The position numbers were made by a program, and so were the translations under genes. DNA of 64,000 nt. Origin: JASGCP01 sp965263285 (lineage in GTDB: Bacteria; Bacteroidota; Bacteroidia; Chitinophagales; Chitinophagaceae). The notes under the pieces are model-generated. The model did no database searches, was not told the origin of the DNA, and saw nothing but the letters and a program-made list of their open reading frames with translations. The stretch is from NCBI GenBank assembly GCA_965263285.1, contig CBDHHD010000016.1:496001-560000 (forward strand), in the 5' to 3' direction. Positions 54,973-64,000 of the stretch are shown one piece after another. The stretch's first letter is position 1, and each line of letters opens with the position of its first letter.

Positions 54973-57194
54973 TTATTCTTTTGAATACACTAAGGTAAAA
55001 GGCAACTTAAATACTTTATCAGAGCACCCACCTACCATGGCAACATATTTACCCGCATCAATATGCTTACTTCCATCATCTGTAAAATAGCTAAGCATAT
55101 CTGGAGTAATCGTAAAAGAAACCCATTGCGATTCCCCTTTCTTTATAAATACCTTTTTAAATCCTTAACAGGAGGAACAGTGGGACGGCACTCTTGATGT
55201 GTATACAATTGCACTACTTCATTGCCATCCATATTACCGTCATTCTTTACAAGAACAGAGACAACAATATTCCCATGGGAAGTAAGATTTGTATCAGAGC
55301 AATGTAGGTTATTATAAGAAAAATGAGTATAGCTTAATCCATATCCAAAGGGGAAAAGTGGTTGATTAGATACATCTTGATAAGCTATCAATTGATTTTT
55401 ATTGTCATTAGAAGAATGACCGTCTGATATATAATTATAATGAATAGGTATTTGACCTATTGCGTAAGGAAATGACATCGTTAGCTTACCTGAAGGATTA
55501 TACTGTCCTGTTAGCACATCGGCAATAGCAGCGCCCTCTTCCGTTCCTAATATCCAACATTGTAAAACAGCATCACATAAAGGCAATAGAGGAGTAAGAA
55601 CCAATGGCCTTCCACTTTGTACCAGTGCTATAATAGGTTTATTCAATGATCGCAATGCGTGTAATAATTCATATTGTCCATTAGGAATAACGGGTAAGGC
55701 AAGTGATTTCTTTTCTCCTGCCAACAAACCAGATATCCCTATACTTACAATAATCACATCAGCTTGTTTGGCTTGTGATACTGCTTCATTTATCAAAGTA
55801 TCATTGGTAGTACCATTCGGCAAATATCCCTCGCTGTATAACAAATCAGGGAACACTTGCTGTAACCCCTCATAAGGAGTAATTGCTTGTGTAGTATCTC
55901 CCTTTGCAGCCCATATATCAAATAAATCATAATGACTATGTGCAAAGTATCCAACCAATGCAATTTTTCGAGAAGATTGCAAGGGTAATATATGATGTTC
56001 ATTTTGTAATAAAACAATTGATTTATCTGCTGCAATTCTTGCTTGTAATCTATTAGCAGGAGTAAATATATTTTCTTTTTCTCTATTCGTATCTAGAAAA
56101 CGATAAGGATCATCAAAGAGGCCTAAATCAAATTTTAATCGCAATACTCTTTTTACATCTTCATTCACCACTTCGATAGGAATTTTCTTTTCTTTTACTA
56201 ATGCTGGCAAATAGTTAATATTACAAAAGCCTTCCATATCAATCATTGCACCTGCTTGAATCGCTTTATAACAAGCCATTTTATTATCAGAAGCTACTCC
56301 ATGATTTACTAAATTAGAAATTGATCCCCAGTCACTTACCACACAACCACGAAAATGTAATTTATTTGCCAATACATACTTCATAAGATATACATTATAT
56401 GTAGCAGGCACTCCCTCAAAAACTGTAAAAGCATTCATCACAGTTGCAACCCCGGCATCTATTGCCCCTCTAAATGGAGGCACATAAGTATTCCATAATT
56501 GTGATTTTGAAAAATCAACAAAATTATATTCTCTTCCTCCCTCTACAGCTCCATATCCTATAAAATGCTTAGCACAGGCAAGAATATGTAATGAATCTTT
56601 TAAACCTCCTTGAAACCCTTTTACAGCCGCTTCAGCAGCGCATGCCCCATAGAAAGGATCTTCCCCTCTTCCCTCCATTACTCTACCCCACCTAGGGTCG
56701 TAACTAATATCACACATAGGAGCGTATGTCCAATTAATACCTGCCGATGCCCCTTCTTTAGCTGCGATCATAGCGTCTATTCTTATTTGCATCGTGTCCC
56801 AAGTACAAGCCTCTGCTAATGGAATAGGGAAAATAGTTTTAAACCCATGAATAATATCTAAAGCAAATATCAAAGGAATACCTAAACGAGATTGCTTTAT
56901 TGCTATCTCTTGTATAGGTTTAATATTAGATACTCCTACCAAATTTAAAAAACTACCTACCTTGCCTTCTTTAACCCATTCTTTTTGTGAAGCCAATAGT
57001 ACTTCTCCATTCTCTGCAATAGCAGAAGGCAAATTCAGTTGCCCTGCCTTCTCTTGTAATGTCATTCTTGATAGAAGATCATTTAACCTTACTTCAACAG
57101 GCAATTTTTTATTTTGGTAAGGAAATAATTGCGCATACAAATGAGCAACAAAGAAACATAAAAAAACAGGCAACACAAGCCATCGACATAACAT
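54973..57194 (-). pseudogene. bglX: Glycoside hydrolase family 3 beta-glucosidase (BglX-like), frameshifted near the C-terminus
   Basis: The main frame (55143-57194) gives 683 residues: signal peptide ending LYAQ, the TIM-barrel domain, nucleophile Asp in GCVVSDWGS, the second domain with GYFAHSHYDLFD and FPFGYGLSYTHFSY, then the start of the fibronectin-like domain. It stops after PPVKDLKRYL. The remainder continues in another frame (VFIKKGESQWVSFTITPDM… LPFTLVYSKE, stop at 54973). The family consensus PVKxLKGFxKV suggests one copy of a 10-bp repeat AAGGATTTAA was lost at about 55165, though a single A deletion is also possible. It may still be partly functional because the catalytic domains are intact. 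Confidence 0.85.
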
Positions 57195-57334
57195 AAATAA
57201 TATACATTTTATTTAAAAAAAGTATTTTTCTCCATATACTAAAAAAGCAATTCAAATCAATTATATAAGTGTCAAAATTACATAAAAAGAACAATTTAAG
57301 TGTCTTAAAAATAGCCTCCTCTTATCTTTATTCA

Positions 57335-57540
57335 AATACTAAAATATGTACTTTATGTTCATACCTTGTTAATGGGATCGTTTCTTATTTTATTACACTC
57401 GCTGGGCGATTGCTACTTGTTTTGAGATACTTTATCTGCGAGCTTTACAAATCAGATACCTCCTACTATTTCCGTTCCTATACTTATTTCGATAAACAAT
57501 GTTCTCCAATAAGTCATTGATCTACCTGAGTAATTACAGA
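57335..57540 (+). repeat. Decayed half of a fold-back repeat (variant ends)
   Basis: Recognisable pieces are TACTTTATGTTCATA, CGCTGGGCGATTGC, TACTTTATCTGCGAGC, ATACCTCCTACTATTTCC and the variant terminus CTACCTGAGTAATTAC at the right. The left half is gone. No gene is seen in 57195-57592. Confidence 0.5.
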
Positions 57541-57592
57541 TATTATTGGCTAATAATCTTGTGCTCGTTTGTAATGTTATGATAATGAAAGA

Positions 57593-58486
57593 TCAAGTAA
57601 TGGTATCTCGTTTATGTAAGGTTACATTGTATTGCATTTTCCATCTACGGTGGCTCCACAGATAATTAGATGGGTATTTTTGTATATAATCGTTAAGGTA
57701 TTGTACGCACTGTTGTGTAATATGTCCTCTAGGCATACTATTAGGATCTTCACAAATTAATGTAAACTCATAATGATAATATCCTATTTTTTTACCAGGA
57801 CGAATATAAACAAAGCATACAGCATAATTGCGTATGCGACTTAGTTTTTCTGACCCTTGCGTAAAAGCAGTCATTTGATTTAATAAAGGAAGCCAATATA
57901 ATTTTTCGGTATGTCTAGGACTTTGATCCATAATAACCCCTACTACTATTTGCTTGTTAAATTCTTTAAAAGTTGTTCCAAACTTCCATAAAGAAATCAA
58001 TATGGCATTACTCTTTGAGCGAATGTACAACATAAGCCTATCAAAAATTGCACTTGACTGTGGCATATAAATTGAAACTACTTGATAACCAAGGGGATAT
58101 ACACCATAAGATACACCTATATTAAAATATTCCCAATTAAAAAAATGACCCGTCATACATTGTACCGATTTTCCCTTTTGTAACAAATCGGTTACTACTT
58201 CTATATTACCTGTAAATCTTTTTAAAAAACTTCTTTTAGAGATGGACAACAATTTAATTATTGAAATAAAATTTTGTGTAAAAGACAAATAAAATTCCTT
58301 TATAATGATCTCTTTTTCTATATCTGATTTATGAGGGAAACTGTTTGTAATATTCTCCCATACTACTTCTCGCCTATACTTCTTTATTCTATAAAGATAA
58401 AAAGCTATGCCCTTACTGAGTATATGCATTACCCACCAAGGCAATAAAGATAATATATACAATATAGCAAATACAATGTAATACAT
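57593..58486 (-). CDS. Lipid A biosynthesis acyltransferase (LpxL/HtrB family)
   Basis: 297 residues. An N-terminal membrane segment (YIVFAILYILSLLPWWVMHIL) is followed by VWENITNSFPHKSDIEKE and the catalytic-type motif TGHFFNWEYFN near residue 115. DQSPRHTEKLYWLPLLNQMTAFTQGSEKL is the conserved second block. It should add a secondary acyl chain to lipid A at the inner membrane. The gene stands alone. Confidence 0.88.
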   Translation of the reverse strand: MYYIVFAILYILSLLPWWVMHILSKGIAFYLYRIKKYRREVVWENITNSFPHKSDIEKEIIIKEFYLSFTQNFISIIKLLSISKRSFLKRFTGNIEVVTDLLQKGKSVQCMTGHFFNWEYFNIGVSYGVYPLGYQVVSIYMPQSSAIFDRLMLYIRSKSNAILISLWKFGTTFKEFNKQIVVGVIMDQSPRHTEKLYWLPLLNQMTAFTQGSEKLSRIRNYAVCFVYIRPGKKIGYYHYEFTLICEDPNSMPRGHITQQCVQYLNDYIQKYPSNYLWSHRRWKMQYNVTLHKRDTIT

Positions 58487-58613
58487 ACAAGGCTCAAATT
58501 ATAAACGCAACTTTTTTTGGTAAAAAAATAATAAAAAGTAAAGATATTACAATAAAATATTTATTTATAAAAAATGATATGCAAAAGGTGGGTAGTAGCC
58601 GAAAAAAAAATAT

Positions 58614-58762
58614 GGGAGTATAAAAAAGTCGTTATACCATTTTATTATATCTATTCTGTTAGCATAATATGTAAATTTTTAAGTAAATAAAATAGGGAAA
58701 AAAAATAATGAAATACTATTTTTCTCTAGTATTTCTATTTACACAATCTTTTTTATACTCCC
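58614..58762 (-). mobile_element. Miniature deletion derivative of the IS256-family element
   Basis: Its right end (58739-58762) is the complete inverted terminus ending TACTCCC, followed inward by AAATACTATTTTTC…, an A/T stretch and CATAATATGTAAATTTTTAA: the reverse complement of the left end of the 13.1-kb IS up to the transposase start codon, with the hairpin region deleted. The left end has only 15 bp of terminus (GGGAGTATAAAAAAG) joined to a GTCGTTATACC motif. No 8-bp duplication is evident. It could be mobilised by the intact transposase if the ends suffice. Confidence 0.75.
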
Positions 58763-58783
58763 ATTATACTATTTCTCTATTAC

Positions 58784-59182
58784 CTAAATGGCTATAGGTA
58801 TTTTTTCTTGCACTACAACTATGCGCTGTAAAGCCTGCTGTATTTTTTTATGAATAGTGATAGTGGGTAGTATGTGATAATCTTTATAAAGCACAAACAC
58901 ACTATACGTAAACTGGGGCGACAAATTATATAATATATTTTTTTGTAATCGATAGCCTTCTTTTATTACTCGTTTAATCCGATTTCTTTGATGTGCTTTT
59001 TTATACAATCGTTTTGATACATTAATAGCTACTTGTACTAATAGTTCTTGCGGAATAGTATGATGCTTTTTTATTATAAATAATTGAATAGGAAAACAAT
59101 AAATAGACATGCCCTCTTTTAATACAAAGCTTATAGAATTAGAGAGTCTTTCTTTTCTAGAAAATCGAAATGAATGTACCAT
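58784..59182 (-). CDS. rnpA: Ribonuclease P protein component
   Basis: 132 residues. The RNA-binding signature is in KRLYKKAHQRNRIKRVIKEGYRL near residues 58-80, with an N-terminal FSRKERLSNSISF. It assists RNase P RNA in maturing the 5' ends of tRNAs. It lies 28 bp after rpmH, the conserved gene order. Confidence 0.92.
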   Translation of the reverse strand: MVHSFRFSRKERLSNSISFVLKEGMSIYCFPIQLFIIKKHHTIPQELLVQVAINVSKRLYKKAHQRNRIKRVIKEGYRLQKNILYNLSPQFTYSVFVLYKDYHILPTITIHKKIQQALQRIVVVQEKIPIAI

Positions 59183-59210
59183 TTTAGATATAAAAAGTAC
59201 TAAAAGGCTT

Positions 59211-59366
59211 TTATTTTAAACCTTTTTCATCAGAAACAGTTAACTTCTTTCTTCCTTTTCTTCGCCTATTTGCCAATACTTTTCTCCCATTTGCTTTTTT
59301 CATTCTTTTTCTAAAACCATGCGTGGTTTTCTTACTTTTTTTATGGGGCTGATATGTGCGTTTCAT
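59211..59366 (-). CDS. rpmH: Ribosomal protein bL34
   Basis: 51 residues, from ATG 59366. The sequence begins MKRTYQPHKKSKKTTHGFRK and continues with RKVLANRRRKGRKKL, the very conserved core of L34. It is a large-subunit protein, cotranscribed with rnpA. No dnaA or origin-like DNA is next to it. Confidence 0.97.
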   Translation of the reverse strand: MKRTYQPHKKSKKTTHGFRKRMKKANGRKVLANRRRKGRKKLTVSDEKGLK

Positions 59367-59631
59367 AACAATATTGACATTTAAAAAATAAAAATATCCA
59401 TTATATTTTTACTAATGGAGTTCAAAATTACAAAATAAAAATAATATCAACTATAATTTCTCTACAAATGATACTTGATAATAGTTTATAATATTGAAAT
59501 ATCAAATTTTTACACTTATATTTAGTATCCTCTCCATACATGAGAAAAAATAAATGTAATTAAAATAAGGGTATAACTCAGTTTAGCATGAGTGCTTCTA
59601 CACAAACACTCCAACAGCTCAAAATAAACTT

Positions 59632-60034
59632 TGTCACTACTCAGGTAAGGTTAATATTTAATTTTTTATATCTTTTTCTTTCTTTTGTCTTGATACAAAA
59701 GAAAGAAACAAAGAAAAAATCAAGCCTGAAGATAAAGAGCTACAAAACTAAGGCTCGCTACGCTAGCGAGAATGAATGGGAGGCGGTTAGGTATGAATCG
59801 TTATGATGAGCTTATTCATAGCTATCTTTTATGTAAATACCTTATGCTCATCATAACGATTCATATATAAAAACTTCCACCTCCACATTCTCGCTGGTCG
59901 CTTCGCTCACCTCGTTTTGTAATGCTCTTTATCTGAGGGCAGTCCTGCCAGATACTCTCTATTATTTCCATGTCTATACTTATTTCAATAAAACAATATT
60001 TTCAAATAAATCTATTAACCTACCAGAGTAGTTA
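59632..60034 (+). repeat. Fold-back repeat, copy 13, variant with ACTACTCAGGTA ends
   Basis: The body is complete (hairpin, both arms, ATTTCCATG segment), but the termini are CACTACTCAGGTAAGGTTAA and TTAACCTACCAGAGTAGTTA instead of the GGCTACATC type. It lies between the divergent rpmH and fabH. The DNA at 59367-59631 contains no gene. Confidence 0.85.
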
Positions 60035-60079
60035 CTAAACTTTAAATAAACGACAAAATTTTTTATTTAAATATTCTAA

Positions 60080-60109
60080 TTGTTTTATAAAGTATTATTA
60101 ATATATTTG
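60080..60109 (+). promoter_or_regulatory. Putative sigma-ABfr-type promoter of fabH
   Basis: TTG at 60080-60082 is followed after exactly 19 bp by TATATTTG (60102-60109), matching the Bacteroidota consensus TTG-N19-TAnnTTTG. The fabH ATG is 35 bp further on, giving a leader of about 30 nt. Confidence 0.55.
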
Positions 60110-60143
60110 AAGTTAAGTAAATTATTTTTTAAATTTTTTTTTT

Positions 60144-61127
60144 ATGGTACGCGCTGCTATTACTGCAATTGGAGGTTATGTTCCACCTGATATATTAAAT
60201 AATGCTGATTTCGAAAAAATGCTTAATACAACCGATGATTGGATTCGTACACGAACAGGCATATCGGAGCGAAGAATATTAAAAGGAGAAGGCTTAGGCA
60301 CAAGTGATTTAGCAGTCCCTGCGGTACAAGAATTATTAAAAAAAAGAAATTTAGACCCCTTAGAAATAGATTGTATTATTTGTGCCACTACTACCCCTGA
60401 CTATGTATTTCCGGCAACAGCTAACATTATCTCACATAAAATAGGAGCAAAAAATTCTTGGGGCTTTGATTTAAGTGCAGCTTGTTGTGGTTTTCTTTTT
60501 GCATTTAACACAGGCGCGTCTCTTATTGAAAGCAAACGATATAAAAAAGTTATTATAGTAGGTGCAGATAAAATGAGCGCTATTACCGACTACACAGATA
60601 GAACTACTTGTATTTTATTTGGAGATGGTGCAGGTGCTGTATTGCTTGAAGCAAATGAAGAAGGACTAGGTTTAATGGATAGCTTATTACATACAGATGG
60701 GCAAGGAACAAATCATTTAAAAATGAAATCAGGTGGAAGTGTTAGCCCCCCAAGCATTGAAACAGTACTTAAAAAAGAGCATTCTGTGTACCAAGAAGGA
60801 CAAACAGTTTTTAAATTTGCTGTTAAAGGAATGGCTGATGTTACTGCCGAGTTAATTCAAAAAAACAATTTACCCGTTGATGATATAGCTTGGTTAGTAC
60901 CACATCAAGCTAATTTAAGGGTTATCAACGCAACAGTAGAACGCATTCAGCTTCCTAAAGAAAAAGTAATGATTAACATTGAAAAATATGGCAATACAAC
61001 AGCAGCCACCATTCCTCTCTGTTTGTGGGAATGGGAAAAAAAGATAAAAAAAGGAGAAAATATTATATTATGTGCCTTTGGAGGAGGCTTTACCTGGGGC
61101 GCTAGTTGGGTAAAATGGGCTATATAA
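60144..61127 (+). CDS. fabH: 3-oxoacyl-ACP synthase III
   Basis: 327 residues. The Cys-His-Asn triad is visible in DLSAACCGFLFAF (Cys near 112), WLVPHQANLRVI, and EKYGNTTAATIPL. It starts fatty-acid synthesis by condensing acetyl-CoA or a branched acyl-CoA with malonyl-ACP. It is not in the common rpmF-plsX-fabH cluster here; the next gene is a class IV aminotransferase 18 bp on. Confidence 0.94.
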   Translation: MVRAAITAIGGYVPPDILNNADFEKMLNTTDDWIRTRTGISERRILKGEGLGTSDLAVPAVQELLKKRNLDPLEIDCIICATTTPDYVFPATANIISHKIGAKNSWGFDLSAACCGFLFAFNTGASLIESKRYKKVIIVGADKMSAITDYTDRTTCILFGDGAGAVLLEANEEGLGLMDSLLHTDGQGTNHLKMKSGGSVSPPSIETVLKKEHSVYQEGQTVFKFAVKGMADVTAELIQKNNLPVDDIAWLVPHQANLRVINATVERIQLPKEKVMINIEKYGNTTAATIPLCLWEWEKKIKKGENIILCAFGGGFTWGASWVKWAI

Positions 61128-61145
61128 TTGCCTTATAACAAACTA

Positions 61146-61973
61146 ATGAACATGAAGGCAGTTTCTTTTAATCATCAAATACATCCTTATCATACAATTG
61201 CTATCTCTCCTTTTACATCATCTACTTATTATGGTATTGGATGCTTTGAAACAATGAAATATACCTCTCAACATATTCCTTTATTAGCTTTGCATTGGGA
61301 TAGAATGCTATCTACTATTGAAATACTAAAACTACAGTTTCAAACTCCTTATTCTATTGCACTATTAAACCAAGATATTCAACACTTACTAGAGCACCTT
61401 TGCTTGTTAAACGAGACTTGTAAAATACGACTAACCATTCTATCTCAATCATTTACATCGCAGCTTCACTATTCGCCCATTGACCTTTTAATTACAGCCG
61501 AAAAAACACAATGGTTATCTTATTTTCAAACACCTATTCATGTGGGTATTTGTAAGAAAGTAAAAAAACAAAGCGATCTATTGTCTCGTTATAAAACCAA
61601 TCAGTTTCTTATCTATCAATGGGCACATCAATACGCATCTTCATACAAATGGGACGATGCTTTAATTATCAACGAACATCAAAGAATCGTAGAATCAACC
61701 ATGGCAAATGTATTTATTATCTATAAAGGCAAATGTATAACACCTCCTCTTTCAGAAGGTTGTATAGATGGTATCATGCGAAAACACTTATTATCATTAA
61801 ATATAGATATCATAGAAGAAGTAATCACTGAAAACATGCTATTGCAATGTGATGAAATTTTCCTTACCAATGCACTAAGGGGCATTATACCTATTCAAAG
61901 TATAGAAGGAAAAACACTTCATATATATAAGAGTAAAGAAATAAGTAATTATATGCCATCTGTTTTAGTATAA
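61146..61973 (+). CDS. Class IV PLP aminotransferase (aminodeoxychorismate lyase/branched-chain type)
   Basis: 275 residues from ATG 61146, or 273 from ATG 61152; the frame upstream has only a TTG. YYGIGCFETMKYTSQHIPLL at the N-terminus, the catalytic-Lys segment SRYKTNQFLIYQWA, ESTMANVFIIYKGKCITPP and the FLTNALRGIIPI segment are typical of the fold. The length and the C-terminal motif favour 4-amino-4-deoxychorismate lyase (PabC) over branched-chain aminotransferase, but it is not decided by sequence alone. It is close behind fabH and probably cotranscribed. Confidence 0.8.
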   Translation: MNMKAVSFNHQIHPYHTIAISPFTSSTYYGIGCFETMKYTSQHIPLLALHWDRMLSTIEILKLQFQTPYSIALLNQDIQHLLEHLCLLNETCKIRLTILSQSFTSQLHYSPIDLLITAEKTQWLSYFQTPIHVGICKKVKKQSDLLSRYKTNQFLIYQWAHQYASSYKWDDALIINEHQRIVESTMANVFIIYKGKCITPPLSEGCIDGIMRKHLLSLNIDIIEEVITENMLLQCDEIFLTNALRGIIPIQSIEGKTLHIYKSKEISNYMPSVLV

Positions 61974-61990
61974 TAAAAGAGTGATACTAA

Positions 61991-62053
61991 AGGCTATATC
62001 TTTTTTTAAGGGGCTGTGGGCATTTGTATTTTTATAACTACTCAGGCGTATGT
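61991..62053 (+). repeat. Solo left end of the fold-back family
   Basis: GGCTATATC-T7-AAGGGGCTG is followed by ATTTTTATAACTACTCAGGC, the first 60 bp of a family member; the remainder is gone. It sits between the convergent aminotransferase and frr genes. Confidence 0.6.
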
Positions 62054-62087
62054 TAGTTTTTTTTGATACAAATCTATTTATTTGCAT

Positions 62088-62654
62088 TTATACACTCATC
62101 ATTTCTTTTTCTTTAGCACTTAATGTCTTATCTATTATTGCTATAAATTTATTAGTTAAGTCTTGAATAGATTTTTCAGTATTTTTAGATATGTCTTCAC
62201 TAAGCCCTTCTTTTTGTTGTTTTTTTATACTCTCAAGAGCATCTCTTCGTACATTTCTAATAACTACCTTACTCTGTTCGCCTTCTTGCACCGCTTTTTT
62301 AAATAGTTCTTTTCTTCTTTCTTCTGTTAAAGGAGGAAGATATAAGCGTATTTGCACCCCATCGCTTTGAGGAGTAATACCAATATTAGCTTGTAAAATA
62401 GCTTTTTCAATAGGCGCAAGCATATTTTTTTCCCATGGTTGAATAGCAAGTGTTTTTGCATCTAATACATTTACATTGGCTATTTGAGGAATAAGAGTAG
62501 GGGCTCCATAGTAATCTACTAAGATATTATCTAACATACTTGGACTCGCTTTGCCCGCCCTTACTTTTGTTAGGTTGTCTTCTAAATGTTTAATAGCCTT
62601 ATTCATTTGATCTTCTGCTTGCTTAATTACACCTTGGGGGTTGGCAGTACTCAT
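62088..62654 (-). CDS. frr: Ribosome recycling factor
   Basis: 188 residues. Conserved segments are LTKVRAGKASPSMLDNILVDYYGAP, QPWEKNMLAPIEKAI, IRLYLPPLTEERRKEL and VVIRNVRRDALESIKKQQKEG. With EF-G it splits the post-termination ribosome. The gene usually follows pyrH; here its 5' neighbour is a hypothetical gene. Confidence 0.96.
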   Translation of the reverse strand: MSTANPQGVIKQAEDQMNKAIKHLEDNLTKVRAGKASPSMLDNILVDYYGAPTLIPQIANVNVLDAKTLAIQPWEKNMLAPIEKAILQANIGITPQSDGVQIRLYLPPLTEERRKELFKKAVQEGEQSKVVIRNVRRDALESIKKQQKEGLSEDISKNTEKSIQDLTNKFIAIIDKTLSAKEKEMMSV

Positions 62655-62803
62655 AATATTTTTTTAACTGCAAATTTAAAATATATTTATCTAATGTAAA
62701 AGTATTTAATAATGATTTACTTAATCTTTTGCTATACTTCTATACACATGCTTTAAATAATATACTCCATAACTAATCTTGCATACAAGTTAATAACTAT
62801 CTA

Positions 62804-63361
62804 TTACATAGGCTTTCTTCTCATTTTGAATAACGCTTTCTTTGAATACACTTGAGGATATTCTTTATACCATCTCAATAAAGTGCTTTCTCCAAAAAAC
62901 AAATATATCCATTTCATTTGAGTAGCAATTTGTTGTTGAAAATCTTGCTCCCATTTTTTTGTAGATATATTATATTGCTTTATAGTACGCTTTTTTTCTT
63001 TTTCAGGCGTAGGAATATGGTGTAAGAAAAGATTAAAATGCGTCATACAAAAATAATGATAATCTTTTGTAAATAGTATAAACGAGTGCCATACCTCATC
63101 TAATATAATAATTGAATCATCTACAATTATTTGATCTGTTTTAGAGGCTAATCCTATTTTTTTTAATTGAAAATGATGATGCATTAAGAAAAGCAATTTT
63201 TTTGTTTCAGTAAATAAGCTTTCCGCTTCTTTGAATTCTATAGTATAGCTATTACAAAGCCGAGCAATTACTTCTCTATTTTTATAAGCAAGTATCTTTT
63301 TAAGATCCCTTTTATACTCAGTAATGTATAATTTAATTTCTTTCTCTTTATTTAACAACAT
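62804..63361 (-). CDS. Hypothetical protein with a glycine-rich-domain-protein-like DExWH motif
   Basis: 185 residues, not firmly assigned. The segment VDDSIIILDEVWHSFILFTKDYHYFC followed by FLHHIPTPEKEK resembles the D-E-x-W-H motif region of GRDP/DUF1399-type proteins. The rest is Lys-rich and helical, with no signal peptide and no transmembrane helix. It is transcribed towards frr with a 149-bp gap. The function is unknown. Confidence 0.55.
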   Translation of the reverse strand: MLLNKEKEIKLYITEYKRDLKKILAYKNREVIARLCNSYTIEFKEAESLFTETKKLLFLMHHHFQLKKIGLASKTDQIIVDDSIIILDEVWHSFILFTKDYHYFCMTHFNLFLHHIPTPEKEKKRTIKQYNISTKKWEQDFQQQIATQMKWIYLFFGESTLLRWYKEYPQVYSKKALFKMRRKPM

Positions 63362-63605
63362 ATTGTTTGCATAAACGATAAAAATTCCTTACTCCTTTAT
63401 TTACATGCTATAACAAAACCATAGCTGAATATGGTTTTATTACAAATATATAATATAATAATAACTTTCTTTTGTACATTTAGTGAACAAGCATAAGAAA
63501 TGCCTCTTTTTATGAAGTAGATTCAATTTTTTAATTGAATTTTGAAAGTAAAATAAACCCCACTAAAAAAATCATTATATCCATTTTTTGTATCTTTGCA
63601 AAGTT
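63362..63605. other. Intergenic region before the truncated hsdM
   Basis: No gene is seen. It includes a palindrome ATTCAATTTTTTAATTGAAT (63521-63540) and a TTTTTTGTATCTTTGCAAAG segment like the right inner end of the composite element at 30.6 kb, with the same TATCTTTG promoter-like box pointing right. Confidence 0.45.
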
Positions 63606-63629
63606 CCTCACACTATATTTAGTTATACC
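63606..63629 (+). repeat. 24-bp outer terminal repeat at the hsdM break
   Basis: CCTCACACTATATTTAGTTATACC matches the right terminus of the composite element (30654-30677) with two differences. The coding match of the hsdM fragment starts at the very next base. Confidence 0.75.
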
Positions 63630-63974
63630 AAAAAATGTAAAAAATGCGAAGATGTTTTATTTATCAATGCAGTGGAAGAATTTGAAAAAGGTCAACGCCA
63701 AAACAACCTGGGAGAAGTACATATCAAAAAAATAGTTGATACATATAAAAATAGAAAAGAAGAAACACGCTATTCTCGTAAAGTATCCATGGCTGAAATT
63801 GAAAAAAATGAATACAACCTAAATATTTCACGCTATGTAAGCACTGCAAAAGCAGAAGAACCCATTCATTTAGAAGAAGTAAATAAAGATTTAATTACCC
63901 TTAACGAAGAGATAACAAAAGCACGCAATACACATAATAAATTTTTAAAAGAATTAGGACTTCCTCCCATATAA
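63630..63974 (+). pseudogene. hsdM: HsdM C-terminal fragment from a second type I restriction system
   Basis: About 114 codons: CKKCEDVLFINAVEEFEKGQ, then HIKKIVDTYKNRKEETRYSR, EYNLNISRYVSTAKAEEP and a coiled end closing ELGLPPI. This is the standard C-terminus of a HsdM subfamily different from that of the 21-kb locus. The catalytic domain and everything before it are missing; the break coincides with a composite-element terminus. Any frame start upstream lies in repeat DNA. Downstream hsdS/hsdR genes may follow outside the window. Confidence 0.8.
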
Positions 63975-64000
63975 CAAGATAAAAAAGCACCCATTAAAAT

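Noticed and set aside
59211..60143. Replication origin near rpmH/rnpA
   Set aside because: No dnaA gene, no cluster of DnaA boxes; the region holds a repeat copy and a plain fabH promoter.
1..64000. tRNA, tmRNA or rRNA genes in the intergenic gaps
   Set aside because: Gaps were read for cloverleaf-like arms and CCA-type ends; only repeat-family hairpins were found. A covariance-model scan would be needed to be certain.

Overview
The window is AT-rich chromosomal DNA from a member of the Bacteroidota, most like a Chitinophagaceae-type lineage. The evidence is a fused multihaem ActA plus ActB of alternative complex III, a TonB-dependent receptor with a carboxypeptidase-regulatory-like N-terminus, fused SecDF, futalosine-route MqnC, a LUD-type LutB, DUF4834 and START-like proteins, and occasional TAnnTTTG promoter boxes. 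The genus cannot be named from this sequence. Interrupted genes, nested mobile elements and about a dozen copies of one non-coding repeat in 64 kb suggest a genome under active rearrangement and decay, possibly host-associated; the lifestyle is inference.

Layout: 0-2.3 kb, actB (partial) and actA. 3.1-5.6 kb, paired M16 peptidases. 6.5-8.7 kb, a SirB1-like protein and a membrane Fe-S oxidoreductase. 8.8-11.8 kb, trpEGD. 12.4-14.5 kb, a coiled-coil protein and a leucine-rich-repeat gene cut by an IS256-family element. 14.5-23.1 kb, a type I restriction-modification operon (XRE regulator, hsdM, dinD remnant, hsdS, GxxExxY protein, 41-aa ORF, RhuM-like protein, four-helix protein, hsdR). 23.1-28.6 kb, mnmE, lutB, guaA and small genes. 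28.6-33.4 kb, an accessory island: the missing 3' end of hsdR, two duplicated double-glycine peptide genes, IS66 with a nested insertion, and a dead SDR gene. 33.4-41.8 kb, mqnC, a TonB receptor, an LRR lipoprotein and htpG. 42-47.6 kb, repeats, a Gly/Trp-rich secreted protein, radA, TM2/DUF2752 and a third Cys-rich GG-leader peptide. 47.7-54 kb, two clpP, secDF and catalase. 54-64 kb, a UbiA-like protein, a frameshifted GH3 glucosidase, an LpxL-like acyltransferase, rpmH-rnpA, fabH, a class IV aminotransferase, frr, and a truncated hsdM of a second type I system.

Three results stand out. (1) hsdR is split into a 5' part at 14.5-17.3 kb (minus strand) and a 3' part at 28.65 kb (plus strand). 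Each abuts a related 24-bp IS256-type end and the same 8-bp sequence GACCAAGC, as expected for IS insertion followed by inversion of the 14-kb block between them. (2) Two adjacent small genes encode peptides with identical 23-residue double-glycine leaders and variable Pro/Cys-rich cores. The second is interrupted by IS66 (8-bp target duplication), and that IS66 is itself interrupted by another element (its own 8-bp duplication). (3) A roughly 440-bp fold-back repeat family with about 26-bp terminal inverted repeats has at least a dozen full, deleted or degraded copies. Two copies have perfect 8-bp target duplications, so it is a MITE-like mobile element with no coding capacity.
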